This document shows, piece by piece, positions 1 to 11,247 of a stretch of DNA of 64,000 nucleotides; position 1 is the first letter of the stretch, and each line of letters starts with the position of its first letter. The stretch spans positions 2,790,001-2,854,000 of the forward strand of contig JAETXT010000002.1 in the NCBI GenBank assembly GCA_019188255.1. The letters run 5' to 3'. This DNA is from Verticillium longisporum. Its lineage: Eukaryota > Ascomycota > Sordariomycetes > Glomerellales > Plectosphaerellaceae. Under the pieces are notes generated by a model. That model worked only from the letters and a program-made list of their open reading frames with translations. It was not told where the DNA came from and did no database searches. The position numbers were made by a program, and so were the translations under genes.

Positions 1-311
1 CCTACATGTTCTACTACGCCAGCAAGGTCGGCCTCGCCGAGCCCTTTGACAAGAACGCCCTCAAGGTCCGCCTCAACTCGCTCGCCGCCGACGCTCTCGT
101 CCTCGCCAAGAGGTTCAAGTTTGACGTCTTCAACGCCCTGTCCATCATGGACAACGGCCTCTTCCTCGAGCAGCAAAAGTTTGGCCCGGGCGACGGACAG
201 CTCCACTTCTACCTCTTCAACTACCGCGCCAACCCCATCAAGGGTGGCGTCGACGCCAGGAACCGTCTCGACGAGGACGGCCTCAGCGGTATCGGTCTGG
301 CAATGCTGTAA
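1..311 (+). CDS. Glycylpeptide N-tetradecanoyltransferase (N-myristoyltransferase), C-terminal part
   Basis: The reading frame enters from the left edge and stops at TAA 309-311, so only about the last 102 residues are present. The visible part matches the C-terminal half of NMT: a segment reading [12 protein letters not shown], then [16 protein letters not shown], and a terminal hydrophobic stretch ending in LAML. In the family this region forms part of the peptide-binding half, and the extreme C-terminal carboxylate acts as catalytic base in attaching myristate to N-terminal glycines of cytosolic proteins. An insertion of about 20 residues ([14 protein letters not shown]) precedes the last residues, as in other filamentous fungi. 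No intron is visible. The family call is firm; the rest of the gene lies outside the window. It converges with the hydrolase gene on the other strand. Confidence 0.9.
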   Translation, partial: YMFYYASKVGLAEPFDKNALKVRLNSLAADALVLAKRFKFDVFNALSIMDNGLFLEQQKFGPGDGQLHFYLFNYRANPIKGGVDARNRLDEDGLSGIGLAML

Positions 312-488
312 ACGGCAGATCATGCTAGAGGAACAAAATTTGGATTGCAATGCCCTTTTGTTGATGATCATGATGAAGCAGAGGAGGCCAAATCGGCCAG
401 GACATAGCGTGGATGTTATGCTAGTACAAAAGAACACGACAAGTTTGTCCAGAAATCGTCCAAAAGTCGTCGCCGCCCATGTCTGTCT

Positions 489-1682
489 TCATTGTGAAAC
501 ACTCGCCGTCTCCCCCTTTGTCTCGTTCAGCCTCTCCCCGACCGCCATCCGCTCCGCCATGAAATTACGACACCACTCGACCCTCTCCATGACGGGTGCA
601 TGACCCATGCCCTCGACGATGAGCGCCACAGACGGCTGCAGCCGCTCCATAAGTAGCTTGCCGAGGCGCAGGTCAATCATGTTGTCTCGATCGCCGTGCA
701 CGACGGCAATCCTCTCGCGGCCGATAATGTCGCCCAGCGCCTTGAGCTGCTCGGGCGACTTGTCGTGCCAGCCTGCGGCAACGAGCTGCATGAGGAACCC
801 CTTGACGGAGAAGAGCCTCTTGTCGAGCCGCTTCGTGAGCTCCTGCGCCTGGAAGCGCTGGTAGTTGGACACAAAGGGGACGTAGCGGTCGCCGCTGGGC
901 GGGGCCCACAGCGGGGCGTCGTGCCGGGGATGGGGACATCGGCGGCCTCATCCGGGGCGATGAGCCAGTCGTTGGTGAAGAGGCGGTCGGCGGTCTCGCG
1001 GATGGCCTGCTCGGCGGACTTGGGGACGAGAAGCGTGAGGCGCTCACGCAGGGTAGAGATGATGGTCTTGTTGGTCTCCATGGTGGCAGCCGTGCAGAAG
1101 AGGGTCCAGGAAGCGATGCGTTCCGGGATGAGGACGGCGAGCTCCTGCGAGATCATGCCGCCACGGGAGATGGCCGTGATGTGGAGGGAGCGCGGGGCCG
1201 TCCAGCCAAGGTGGTCGATGACCTCGAGAACGTCGCGGGCCATCTGCGACGTGGTGTAGCGCTGCAGGGGGCTGTCTGAGAGGCCGATGCCGCGGTTGCC
1301 GATGAGGAGTACGGAGCTCTCAGTGCCGTGGTCGTGGCCAAAATATTGGCGCTGCCAGGATGTCGCGAGACCAGCGAGGCCCATGATAAGCTGGGAGGGT
1401 TAGCAGGGGCAAAAAAAGAGGCGAGTTGGTATGGGCTTGGGCGACGTACGATGATCTTGCGGGGTCCGTCGCCGTGAACCTCCCATGAGATGTTGACCGG
1501 GCCGCCGCGGTCTTTGGCGCAGGGGAGGAGGCCCTTCTCGTGAGGTTCAAGATTCCAGACAGCCCCAGGATAGGCGGGGTGATTGATCGTCTCCTCGGCG
1601 GAGGGGAAGGGGTTTCTGGACAGTGTCAGTGTCTTGAAGCGCGGATATCAATGTTCTCCTGTATATCTCACGGTTCTGCCAT
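489..1682 (-). CDS. Alpha/beta hydrolase, three exons, with an apparent one-base frameshift
   Basis: Exons read on the minus strand are 1682-1672, 1615-1450 and 1390-489. The introns (1616-1671 and 1391-1449) have GTGAGA and GTACGT donors; the second has a TGCTAAC branch point. The first exon encodes only MAEP. The product (about 359 residues if repaired) has a serine nucleophile in AISRGG near residue 134, an acid in VVHGDRDN and a histidine in GMGHAP, the order expected of an alpha/beta hydrolase. Substrate cannot be told. The frame breaks at the G run 913-916: upstream reads DVPIPGTTP and downstream resumes as LWAPPSGDRYVPF. One extra C on the coding strand joins them, and the three exons then total exactly 360 codons. 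I take this as a probable sequence error; a real mutation is the alternative. Confidence 0.8.
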
Positions 1683-2594
1683 TATTCTTCGGGGCTTGCT
1701 TTCGGATGTAGACTCTGATATTGCGCAATTGTCTTGAGAACGTGTGGCGAGTTCAACGATGGTGACAGATAAAGATGCACGTGCAATAATGACAGGATAA
1801 GAGCGTCAGACAGAATCAGATAGGGCGATGAAGAACAGATTGGGTTTCGATTTCTATCGCAAGATCACTGTCGCAAGATTTATTTGTCCTATTAGGTGCT
1901 GGTTGGACTCGTGCCGTTCATATAAATTATTTGAGATTGGCAGCAGCCCGTGACAGACTGCAGGTGTGTGTGAGTGATGTTGGAGGGTACGACAGCAGTG
2001 GGATGATGTTCACAGTGCTTTCCCCCTTTAGGCAGTGCCTCGGCTCGCTACGACATGCGCCACCAGTCAATCAATGCGTAGGAGATCCTGTCCAGTAACT
2101 GCATGTGGCTTGACGCATCTGCGTATCAAGATACACCGCATCAGGAAGAAAAAGTGAAATCAACCTACCTAGGTAACTACCTAGGTAGTCAAAATGCACT
2201 TTTCTACATCAAGATCTTTCATGCAGCGGGTGGCAGGCCACAAGTACCTCGTAGGTACCTGTTCTCTGGCGTTGTGCTGAGTGACATCATGTTGAGTGCT
2301 GAGGGAAGCAAGAGCCCCAGGCACAGTGCCAAGGGTAGCGTTCACCGCCTGCCATTCGGGGGAGCTCTTAGCTCCATGCTGGCAGGAGCCACGGCGCAGC
2401 TCCTAAGCGTCGAGCTTGCCTCTTGGATATTCCCATCCAGACCATCCATCGCATCACAGGATCGAACCTGATCATTGACGACAACGCACCCTCGACAACC
2501 ACCCACAACCTCAGGGCATTCCCTGCGAGATATCGACGCCACTTCACGAGACTGCTCTGTCGAACATGTCCTCCCGTAGATCCTGACGAGCAAC
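1683..2594. other. Intergenic region between divergent genes
   Basis: No credible coding region. This is the shared upstream region of the hydrolase (minus) and the ZZ/EF-hand gene (plus). It contains a doubled CTACCTAGGTA motif near 2164-2188 and pyrimidine-rich, intron-like sequence just before the 2595 start, but I could not place a 5' UTR intron with confidence. Confidence 0.6.
2164..2188. repeat. Doubled CTACCTAGGTA palindromic motif
   Basis: Two copies of the self-complementary core TACCTAGGTA lie 13 bp apart, about 410 bp upstream of the 2595 start. Related motifs recur near 6450-6530, 6910-6936, 41270-41304, 52289-52302 and 57658-57671, almost always in intergenic sequence. Such motifs are common in promoters of Sordariomycetes, as I recall; a regulatory role here is inference. 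Confidence 0.6.
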
Positions 2595-5345
2595 ATGTGG
2601 CATTTCGCGCCATCCTCCGACAGTCTTACGCGGCCACGAATCGCCGTCGCCGTCGTTTCCGCCATCGCGGCCGCGTCTGTAGGCTACTACGCATGGCAGT
2701 CGCAGGGCGACTATGACAATGCTCTGATCGGCCAAGGGCTCCATCGGAGCAATGCCGTCCGACGCTCACGACGCTCCCGCCGGGCTTCCGCCTCCTCCTA
2801 CGCCTCTCACACCGATGAGAATAATGCCCTTGAATCCGCCCAGGCTGCCAACGACGGGGAGACACTTGTCGAGGAGTGGTGGAACGACCCAAACGTCATG
2901 CAGCCGCCGGCTCGCGCTGGTCACAACATCGTCAGCCTTCTCTTCCGCGTCTCCGAGGACAATGCCCGTCGCAACGCCTGTGTGCATCGAGGCTGCGCCT
3001 GCAATTCGTGCGGCATGGTGCCCATCAGAGGCGTGAGGTATCGGTGTGCGAACTGCGCCGATTTCGACCTCTGCGAGACGTGTGAATCCCAAGGCGTCCA
3101 TATCAAGACTCACATATTCTACAAGATCAAGATCCCTGCCCCTCCCTTCGGTCCTCGTCAGATGCAGCCCGTCTGGTACGCTGGTGACCCAGACACCTGT
3201 ATCAAGAATCTGCCGCGGGGCCTCATCAATAAGCTCAGCAAGGAGACCGGCTTTGAGCGACCCGAGATCGAGGCTTTCTGGGAGCAGTTTACCTTCATGG
3301 CCAACACAGAATGGAGGGAGGACCCTGATGGTCTGCAACTCGCCATGGATAAGAAGACGTTCGAACGATGCCTGGTCCCCTCGGGCGGATCGCGACACGC
3401 CACGCCCAATCTCATACATGACCGCATGTTCTCTTTCTACGACACGAACAACGACGACCTCATTGGCTTTGCTGAGTTCCTGCAAGGGCTAGCGTACCGA
3501 AAACGCCGCGATAAGCTGCGCAGGATATTCCAGGGCTACGACATTGACGGTGATGGATTTGTCAACCGCCGCGACTTTCTACGCATGTTCCGCGCATATT
3601 ACGTGCTGTATAAGCAAATGCATCGCGACATCCTCGACGGGCTCGATGATCAGCTCATGGGCAGTCAGGAAGCTCAGCAACTCGTCACCAGTCGGCAGCC
3701 CCTGAGTAGTCTTTTTGGTCGTGAAGCACGTGTACCCCGCGACAATCGTGATCTGACTGGCGAAGGCAAAGTCTTCCACCCCAACGGGGACGTGGAACTG
3801 GAAGAAGGGGAGTCCAAAGTCATCAATGCGGATCGAGGCGACACCTCAGCGAGGGAAGACGTCCTGACGCGCTTGTTCGCTGCCACTCACAACATGAATC
3901 TAGGCCACACATCGTGGCCTGCGCAGATGGGCTCGCCCGACAGTCAGCCATACTGGGATGCTCTTCTCGATCCACCACGTACCCTCGATGAGCTTCCCGC
4001 CCTCTTGATAGGTTCTCGCCGCCATGAGGATGACGACGATCTGGATGAGGCCGAACTGACAAGTCCCGAGGAAGAGAGTGCTCCCGCCAATCATTTGGAC
4101 GGGGAGACCCGTGCCCAAGCAGGAGACGGCTTGCGGGTCGTCAACGGAGATGACTCCTCACCATCGAGAGTCGACCCAAGTCAGTACACGAGCACAATGC
4201 CGACCGAGAGCCAATTACGAGCCCGCTTCATGTCTGAACGGAGGCGACTGGGTTCTGCCGATAGCAGCCGTCGTGCGGAGACACGGAAGCAGCTCCACGA
4301 GCGGTGGAAGAGACGCAACTTCTACCTCGACGAAGAGGAGGGTGGCGCGGCGCCCGAAGGCTGGGATGAGGACGAAGACTTGCTTGCTAATCTCAACGGT
4401 GTTCCGGGCAGCTCCAAGGCGGCCCAGAACTCAGGGGCGGCACCGCGGTACAGATCGTCGTCCAAAGTGCGCTTCGCGGAAGATGGGGCAGAGCATGAAA
4501 CCCAGTCCCGTTGGTCCCAGTCAGCGCACAGCTTTGGAATCCCGGACGAGGAGCGGGATGCGGGCAAGGAGATCCTCTACCAGGTGACGCAGCAGGCTTT
4601 TAATGAGTTGCTGGATGCCATCTTCAAGGAAAAGGAAGAGCTTGCCTTTGAGGCTGCCAAAACACGAGCGTTCAGGAACAAGTATCGGTCACTGTTTGAG
4701 GACATTGACGCCGAAGAGCTTGATGACGCCGAAGAGCTTGATGACGCCGAAGAGCTTGATGACACCTCTGCCGAAGGCAGCCCCGTCATCCAAAAGAGAC
4801 AACCTGATGGCCGGTCTTTGGACGAGTTGCTCCGCGTCAGCGGCTACACGGTCGACACAGATCTGGTGCCCGAAACGACGCCGAACACCGAATCTGCAGC
4901 GGAGCCTGAAGCCAGGCCTGAGCCTGTCAGCGAGGAACCAGCAGGGTCCGTTGACGAGGCAAAAGACGCGGAAGACGAGCCTGTTGAAGGACCCCGGGTG
5001 CCCCACCGAGACCCAACCATGCCCCAGTTCCGGCCGAACAGTGATGTCAAGCCCCACGATGACAAGGCCCAGACGGACGTTGCGACAGCGGCTAGCACGC
5101 CTGGCAAAGAAGTCGGATCGACACTGAAGACAGCCAAGGGGTCTTCTGAAGAGGCGGACGAGGAAGTTTCCCACGCTGTGCTGATCGGTTACAAGCGACT
5201 CGACGTGGCAGAAAAGGAGGCTGAGGAGCGTGGCGGCTGGGGCAAGCTGAGCTTCGAAGAGTTTGAGGACATTTACAAGAGCCACGAGATCGCTGGTAAC
5301 CGGCTGGACTACCTGGGCAGCTGGGTTGATTTCTGCATTCCTTAG
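2595..5345 (+). CDS. Membrane-anchored ZZ zinc-finger and EF-hand protein
   Basis: Single-exon gene of 916 residues. A hydrophobic segment at about residues 14-33 (AVAVVSAIAAASVGYYAW) is followed by arginine-rich sequence, suggesting a single N-terminal membrane anchor or signal anchor. Residues of about 128-180 form a ZZ zinc finger with a CNSC pair, a CANC pair, DLCETC and closing histidines. Two EF-hands follow: one near residue 278 with loop DTNNDDLIGFAE and one near 313 with loop DIDGDGFVNRRD; the second has a complete calcium loop. The remaining two thirds is acidic and low-complexity, with a DAEELD repeat at about 705-722. ZZ fingers bind proteins and EF-hands bind calcium, so a calcium-responsive scaffold or ubiquitin-type adaptor at a membrane is plausible. 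Uncharacterised conserved fungal family as far as I can tell. Confidence 0.85.
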   Translation: MWHFAPSSDSLTRPRIAVAVVSAIAAASVGYYAWQSQGDYDNALIGQGLHRSNAVRRSRRSRRASASSYASHTDENNALESAQAANDGETLVEEWWNDPNVMQPPARAGHNIVSLLFRVSEDNARRNACVHRGCACNSCGMVPIRGVRYRCANCADFDLCETCESQGVHIKTHIFYKIKIPAPPFGPRQMQPVWYAGDPDTCIKNLPRGLINKLSKETGFERPEIEAFWEQFTFMANTEWREDPDGLQLAMDKKTFERCLVPSGGSRHATPNLIHDRMFSFYDTNNDDLIGFAEFLQGLAYRKRRDKLRRIFQGYDIDGDGFVNRRDFLRMFRAYYVLYKQMHRDILDGLDDQLMGSQEAQQLVTSRQPLSSLFGREARVPRDNRDLTGEGKVFHPNGDVELEEGESKVINADRGDTSAREDVLTRLFAATHNMNLGHTSWPAQMGSPDSQPYWDALLDPPRTLDELPALLIGSRRHEDDDDLDEAELTSPEEESAPANHLDGETRAQAGDGLRVVNGDDSSPSRVDPSQYTSTMPTESQLRARFMSERRRLGSADSSRRAETRKQLHERWKRRNFYLDEEEGGAAPEGWDEDEDLLANLNGVPGSSKAAQNSGAAPRYRSSSKVRFAEDGAEHETQSRWSQSAHSFGIPDEERDAGKEILYQVTQQAFNELLDAIFKEKEELAFEAAKTRAFRNKYRSLFEDIDAEELDDAEELDDAEELDDTSAEGSPVIQKRQPDGRSLDELLRVSGYTVDTDLVPETTPNTESAAEPEARPEPVSEEPAGSVDEAKDAEDEPVEGPRVPHRDPTMPQFRPNSDVKPHDDKAQTDVATAASTPGKEVGSTLKTAKGSSEEADEEVSHAVLIGYKRLDVAEKEAEERGGWGKLSFEEFEDIYKSHEIAGNRLDYLGSWVDFCIP
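4707..4760 (+). repeat. Three exact 18-bp coding repeats
   Basis: The unit GACGCCGAAGAGCTTGAT occurs three times in tandem, in frame, encoding DAEELD repeats in the acidic region of the ZZ/EF-hand protein. The copies are identical at the DNA level, which suggests recent expansion and possible length variation between strains. Confidence 0.95.
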
Positions 5346-6956
5346 GGAAAACGGATGCACGAGTGTCGCCACAAGCGAGGCCACGCTGGGTGAGCCAGCG
5401 TCAAGAGCGAGGCCATTCGACAGCACACCCTGTTGATGAGTCTCACGAACATGCCCATCCCCTTTCCGGCCTGGCACCAATGACATAGAGGCGTAGCGGT
5501 GAGCACGATTGACGTTGAAGCCCAGTACGCCCGCGTCAAACACGGCATGGGAGAGCAGAGAGACCGCCGCCTGCAGAGAGGAAACAAGAGGAAATCACGG
5601 GTTCTACTGCCTCGAAGCGACAGGCTCAAAGCCCATTGTCGAAAATGGCAAGATGGGTGACGGTTTCAGAGTGGATCAGGCGAAGGGCTGGCCAAAAAAA
5701 AAAAGGAAGGAGTGTCAAAGCTCGCGGGCCGGCGTGAGGAAGAGGCCAAATCACTTATCAATAGCGCGTGCCACAGGCGGATCATCTGTCCCGCTTGGGG
5801 AAGAGAGGGGTTCATCCAAGACTTGGGTAAAAAGTGGAGGACAACAAGGCGAACCAGGATGTCTCTGGAACGTCCATGCCGTTGGTGTATCATTTTTGTA
5901 GGATTGCAGTCTTCGGGTAGAGAAAGCAGCGAGGAGTATCTTCATTGTCGAGGGTTGCAAGCTCGTTCACGATGTGGCTTGCGTCTATAGCAGGCCTTTT
6001 CGTTCCATTCACCAGTCGAGGCAACCGACCGACGGTAGCAAAAGTTGGCAGGAACTGAGCATGATGAAAAAAAGGGCAAATTGGTCCTCGAAACAACGGG
6101 CATGTCGTGTGTAAGGTAGTCTCGCCACCCTCGTACTACCACTGGAACTTGGCTGCAGCAGAACGAATAGGACAAGGCGGTGGTCTGATGAAGTCTGACA
6201 GCGCAACGCCCCCACTCATACCAGACAATGCCAACTAAGGGGACGCCGGGGAGACCCCCTCAGCGGCCCTCCCAATCGGAACAAAGGCTGCGACATTAGC
6301 GGGTTCACCAGATGCGGGGTCTCGAGACGGTTGCCAATGACGTGAGAACCCGAGCACTGTGCACCAACGCTGAGCTCCTTGAGCTCGCCGTAGGGAAGCA
6401 GTGCCCAGGGGACTTGTCCCCTGATCGAGGTGCCTAAGTGCCCTGGTGCCTACCTAGGTACCTGCCTGGCATTGCCTGGGTACCTGGTAGGTAGGTAGGT
6501 ACCTGCCTGGGTGAGGCAGGTGGGTCGGCTCTTGGCAGAAGGGCGAGGAACGAGGTGACGTTCGGTGTGGGTGCAGGGACTTTTCAGGGTCTTATCCGCG
6601 CCCCACCAGGCCTCGTCGCAATCGACTTTCGAGACTTTCCCATCTTGCCGATGCTTGTTCCAGTCGGCTTCCTTCTGTGTTTCGCCTCCAACACAGACCC
6701 ATGGAGATGAGGAGGTTGAGTTTTCCCCATCTGACACTGCTGCGCAACACATCATCACCATCACGATATAGCCTGCACGACTCGCCCTTTTTTCTTCCGT
6801 GTATTGGCCAAACAATACTTTCCCCATATTCAACCCCGCGTCATCCCAAGGATCTACTTACCTTCAGTACCTCACCCTGCCTCACCCGCAGCGAAGGTAC
6901 CCAAGGTACACCTACCTACCTACCTTGCTGAAGGTACCTGATCGACAACAACTTGA
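5346..6956. other. Gene-free region, 3' side of the ZZ/EF-hand gene and promoter side of the GATA gene
   Basis: All reading frames here are short and lack recognisable protein features. An A11-12 run lies near 5695-5705. Clusters of ACCTAGGTA and GGTAGG motifs lie at 6449-6530 and 6910-6936, the second immediately before the GATA-factor start. I see no RNA gene. Confidence 0.6.
6449..6530. repeat. Cluster of ACCTAGGTA / GGTAGGTAGG motifs
   Basis: A dense run of TACCTAGGTA, GTACCTG and repeated GTAG tetramers upstream of the GATA-factor gene. It is related to the motif at 2164-2188. Function unknown; possibly a promoter element or simple-sequence expansion. Confidence 0.6.
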
Positions 6957-7771
6957 ATGACTCTGCCAGTCGTCCGCCGCCGAAGCTGCCACTCCCAAGC
7001 AGCCACCATTTCTCCCCCGAACCGGTCACCGCGGCCTCCACGGAACCATGACGGCGGCGTAGGAACGAGCCACCGCTTCTGGCTCGCCGACCTCAAGGCC
7101 AACGAGGCCGCCCTCGCTGTCGAGCCCCCCCGCGCCGGCGTCTTCTACTCGCCCTCCCCCTCGAGCACCTCGTCGGCCGACCGCCAGCAAGCCCGCGTCG
7201 CGAGCCCCAGCGCCGACCTGCACTACCGCGCCGCCGAGCTCGCCAGCATCACCGAGCGCTTCCGCGAGCCTGCTGCCGTGCCGAGCGCCGCACGCCGCAG
7301 CCCGACGCCCGCCGACCTCGTCGCCATGTCGCGCCTGTCGAGGGATATTGTCAACAGCCTGGCCGAGGTCGCGAGGCATCACCGTCGGCAGGACGGGCGG
7401 GGGTCGACCATTACGGCGCCGTCGAGGAGTGACCTTGAGAAGCTGGGGGGCTTGAGCGGCTTTCGAAAGGTGCGTTTTCCTTCTTCTCCCTTTTCCTTTT
7501 TTCTCTTATTGTTCTCTCTCTCTCTCTCTTTTCCTCCCTCCTTTCTCCTCACTGTTTCTCCAAACGCCTTACGCGGAGAGCTAACCTCCTACAGAGAAAG
7601 GCGAATTCCGCCTTGTGCCAAGAGTGCGGCACTGCCGTCTCGCCGCAGTGGAGGCGTGGCCCGGACGGCGCGGACACGCTCTGCAATGTCTGCGGGCTGC
7701 TGTACGCGAGGCGGATGAGGCGGCAGAAGCTCGCTTGGCAACGTGGCCCTTCGCCAGATCTTGTGCGGTGA
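6957..7771 (+). CDS. GATA-type zinc-finger protein
   Basis: Two exons, 6957-7469 and 7595-7771, give 229 residues. The 125-nt intron has a GTGCGT donor, a pyrimidine-rich tract, a GCTAAC branch point and an ACAG acceptor. The finger is entirely in the second exon: CQEC, an 18-residue loop and CNVC, followed by a basic tail (YARRMRRQK). The 18-residue loop is the fungal type IVb spacing, as in blue-light and circadian GATA proteins, unlike the 17-residue loop of the nitrogen regulators. The N-terminal 170 residues are Ser/Pro/Arg-rich with a helical stretch (LASITERFREP). I see no PAS domain, so it is not a White Collar protein. Role expected: DNA-binding regulator; targets unknown. Confidence 0.85.
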
Positions 7772-8744
7772 GGAGGGGTTGAGAGATGCGTGGTGGTGAC
7801 GAGACTGGTGCACGACGTTTTCTTCTTCTTCTCTCCTTGCTTGTTGAGGCGAGGTCTTCTCCGTTTCTTTCTTCTCTGGTTCTTTTTTTTCATGCTTCTT
7901 CCTGGACGGCAAGCAGTGTACGACTGGCGGCGTCCTCTGTGTTTCTTCGGCGTTTTCGGACTGATGGGAGATACCCCGGGTCACTGGACCCATGCTGCTT
8001 GTACAGGATTATATGAGGTTTGTACGTAGCGGTTCATCTACTCTTTTTGGATACATTGTGCTTGAGAATCTGCTCGGGCCTTGCTCGTTTGAATGTGAAC
8101 TTCCGTAAGTACGGAAGCTATGCCGCGTGGGGAGAAAGAACGATTGCACTTACATCAACACGGTTCCCAAGAGAGAGCAGCTCGCTGTGGCCATGGCAGA
8201 AACTCTGCGTGATTCGTTTATCCAAATCCACAACTGACAGGCTAAAGGTGTACGCAAGCAGTAATGAAGGCCGCAGAACGTCTATATCCAATCAATAGCC
8301 AAAAGTGTCGCTCACGCACCAGCACGAGCTTCTCAACTAGCTCTGACCCCTACGGTCACCTTCAGCATGCGGTTTCGAGAGACAGATACGGGCAGAATCG
8401 GACATCTCTCCTGATTGGCTGATCTGCAGCCTGTTCCCCTTGGAGGCTGCAGACCTGTGGTCAAATGCTACTTAGATCTGCCCACACGGTGATGGTGGCG
8501 GCTTGGATGCCTGACCCTATCCAGCCATCAGCAACCTCCACCCCATCGCCCTGCATGATGTGCGGCAACGGCAGCCAAACATGCCCTGGAAAACATTCTC
8601 ATGAGTCGGCACCTCGTTCAATCGAGAGGCAGCACTTTATTTGTTCCTGCCCCCGCGAGGATTGACGGTCTCCTGGACCCATCGGGGGCCTGAAAGGGGT
8701 GCCGCGGGGCACGACGCTCCGCCTTGCTCGGAAGGGCCCCCGCA

Positions 8745-8777
8745 ACGGGAATCGCGACCCAGACGGGAATCGCGACC
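8745..8777. repeat. Two 15-bp direct repeats
   Basis: ACGGGAATCGCGACC occurs at 8745-8759 and 8763-8777, separated by 3 bp. No gene overlaps it convincingly and no function is evident. Confidence 0.8.
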
Positions 8778-9287
8778 AAGGCAGACGGGATGATCCCTTG
8801 GTTCGTTTGCTCTTTGCTGCTCGCCGAGAAGATGCGTTGAAGGAAAGAAACGCGAGAAGGCGCAAGCTCGTGGACTTGCTCGAGCAGAATCGTCAAGAGA
8901 GCAAGCCATGAGCAAACGCCGCCGGCTCTCAACGTCATCAAGCCCGAAACCCAGAGAACGTCCTAGGATGCAGCCCGGCGCTCGGTACCAAATCTTTGAC
9001 GGAAAAGTCCACGATGGTGCCAAGATTTCCAGAGACGACAAGCTTTAGTTTTCCGACGCCAATGCATCTACCCCGGTTCTTGGCCCCTTCCCCGGACTCG
9101 CCTGAGCCTCACGCAGCGGGTAGAACGGCCCAGGCTCAGCTGATAGTGCTCTCCTCTCGTGAATAACAGCTGACCTAGGCGATCAGGATCGTTCGGGATT
9201 ATATGCTTCTGGGAGCATGGAGCGACTGGGTCCGGCGTGGCGTGGCTATACGGCATTCTCATCTCTCAGAAGCTCACGAGGGTCGAG

Positions 9288-9293
9288 TATAAA
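9288..9293 (+). promoter_or_regulatory. TATA-like box of the mannanase gene
   Basis: TATAAA lies 79 bp upstream of the chosen ATG at 9372, a usual distance for a strongly inducible secreted-enzyme gene in filamentous fungi. Placement rests on sequence alone. Confidence 0.5.
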
Positions 9294-9371
9294 GTACGAC
9301 TTGGTTCGTTGTGTCGATATGACCCCGTCTTTGCTCTTCACCATCGACAGCTTCTCCTTCTTCCAGTCATC

Positions 9372-10898
9372 ATGAAGTCCTTCGTAGCCGGAGCCCTCGC
9401 TCTTGCGGGTGCCGCGTCCGCCCAGCAGAGCGCCTGGGGCCAGTGTGGTGGCCAAGGATGGACTGGCCAGACGAGCTGTGTTGCGGGCTCGACTTGCGTG
9501 GTTCAGAACCCCTGGTACTCGCAGTGCCTGCCGGGTGAGTTACGCTTGACTTGAATACGGGACGTCGCTTGTACTGACCAGATACCAGGCACCGCCGCTC
9601 CTCCTCCGGCCAACCCGACGACGACCTCGACTCGGGCCGCGACTACATCGACGCGGGCCACGACGACTCTCGTCACATCGACGACGCGTGCCGCGCCTCC
9701 CCCGGCCACGACGACAGCGGCCGCGCCCCCTACCACCGGCGGCGCCTACGTCAATACCAACGGCCTGCTCTTCAACATTGACGGCGTGTCCAAGTACTTC
9801 CCCGGCACCAACTGCTACTGGTGCTCGGTCGGCGGGCTCTCCAACGCCGACACGGACCTCGTGTTCAACAACCTCAAGGCAAACGGCCTCAAGATCCTCC
9901 GCGTCTGGGGCTTCAACGACGTCAACTCGATCCCGGGCTCCAACACGGTCTGGTTCCAGAACCACGCGGCCTCGGGCTCGACGATCAACACGGGCGCCAA
10001 CGGCCTGCAGCGGCTCGACTACGTCGTCCAGGCGGCCGAGCGCACGGGCGTCAAGCTCATCATCAACTTTGTCAACAACTGGGACGACTACGGCGGCATC
10101 AAGGCCTACACCAACGCCTACGGCGGCACCCACCAGACCTGGTACACCAACACGGCCGCCCAGGCCCAGTACCGCCGCTTCGTCCAGGCCGTCGTCAGCC
10201 GCTACACGACGAGCAAGGCCATCTTCGCCTGGGAGCTCGCCAACGAGCCCCGCTGCAACGGCTGCAACACGGACGTCATCTTCAACTGGGCCAAGAGCGC
10301 CTCCGAGTACGTCAAGAGCCTCGATCCCAACCACCTCGTGACTCTCGGCGACGAGGGCCTCGGCATTGCTGGCGACTCGAGCTACCCCTACCAGTTTGGC
10401 GAGGGCACCGACTTCGCAAAGAACCTCGCCATCAACACGCTCGACTTTGGCACCTTCCACCTCTACCCCGGATCTTGTACGTCTTTTTCCTCATGTGCCC
10501 CAGGTCGGAGAATCGGGGACAGCTAGGCAGCTAACAGCGCAACAGGGGGTGTCTCGTACGACTGGGGTAACAAGTGGATCAAGGACCACGCCGCCGCCTG
10601 TGTCGCGGCCGGCAAGCCCTGCTTCTTCGAAGAATGTAAGAGAAAACGCCTGCGTTTGTCAGAGAGAAAATCAATGCTGACGAGATGAACAACAGACGGC
10701 GCGCCCAACAACCACTGCGCCATCGAGCGTCCCTGGCAGCTGACCTCCGTGGCGACGCCCGGCATGGCCGCCGATGCCTTCTGGCAGCTTGGTGACACGC
10801 TGAGCTACGGCAAGTCGCACGATGACGGCAACACCATCTACACCAACACGGACGACTGGACGTGCCTTGTCACGAACCACGTTGCCGCGCTTGGTTAA
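9372..10898 (+). CDS. Secreted endo-1,4-beta-mannanase, CBM1-linker-GH5 (subfamily 7 type)
   Basis: Four exons (9372-9534, 9589-10476, 10546-10635, 10696-10898) give 447 residues. I start at 9372 because it opens a clean signal peptide ([18 protein letters not shown]); an upstream in-frame start would bury it. A CBM1 cellulose-binding module follows at about 20-55 ([15 protein letters not shown] to YSQC), then a Thr/Pro/Ala linker and the GH5 barrel. The acid/base glutamate is in ELANEPRC (about residue 274), and the nucleophile is one of the glutamates in FFEEYG, which an intron splits. The order and motifs fit fungal mannanases that cut beta-mannan backbones outside the cell. All splice sites keep frame and restore conserved motifs such as PGSWGVSYDWG. 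The enzyme probably acts on plant cell-wall mannan. Confidence 0.92.
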
Positions 10899-11247
10899 GG
10901 ACGGGAAGCATGGTGTTATCAGGGGGCAAAGGAGTGTGATTCTGGCTCGACCTGGTGGACAGAGCGCGAGGCAATCAGCCCAGTCAGATAGGACACCGGA
11001 TAAATTGAAATGTCGCCTGCCATAAGACGAATGTGCAATTACCCCTTACAAATGAAGAGGCGTCGTTGATGATGGACGATGAAATCACCGTGGCCCTTGA
11101 CGCTCACTTGCTTATCTTATCGCCAACGACGTCACCAGATAAAATGGCTTACCTAATGTCCGAATCATCGTGAAAAGCATCCCAAGTCTTTCCCAGAAGA
11201 CACCCCAACTCCCCTCTCCAGTACCTTGACCAAATTACGTCGCAGAA
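10899..11247. other. Short intergenic region
   Basis: Holds the 3' end of the mannanase gene and the upstream region of the small MGSSSSK gene. I see no coding signal or RNA gene. Confidence 0.6.

Larger units (their letters stand above)
7772..9371. other. Gene-free region, with the mannanase promoter at its right end
   Basis: Open frames here (for example around 8640-9040 minus and 8700-8910 plus) have arginine- or cysteine-rich composition and no family resemblance, so I leave them out. A pair of 15-bp direct repeats lies at 8745-8777. A TATA-like element lies at 9288-9293. Confidence 0.55.

Noticed and set aside
8637..9041. 134-codon minus-strand frame
   Set aside because: Arg/Ser/Pro-rich translation, overlaps three other open frames and no domain.
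9540..10460. 306-codon minus-strand frame opposite the mannanase
   Set aside because: Antisense of a strongly biased gene; Val/Arg/Gly-rich with no domain or splice signals.
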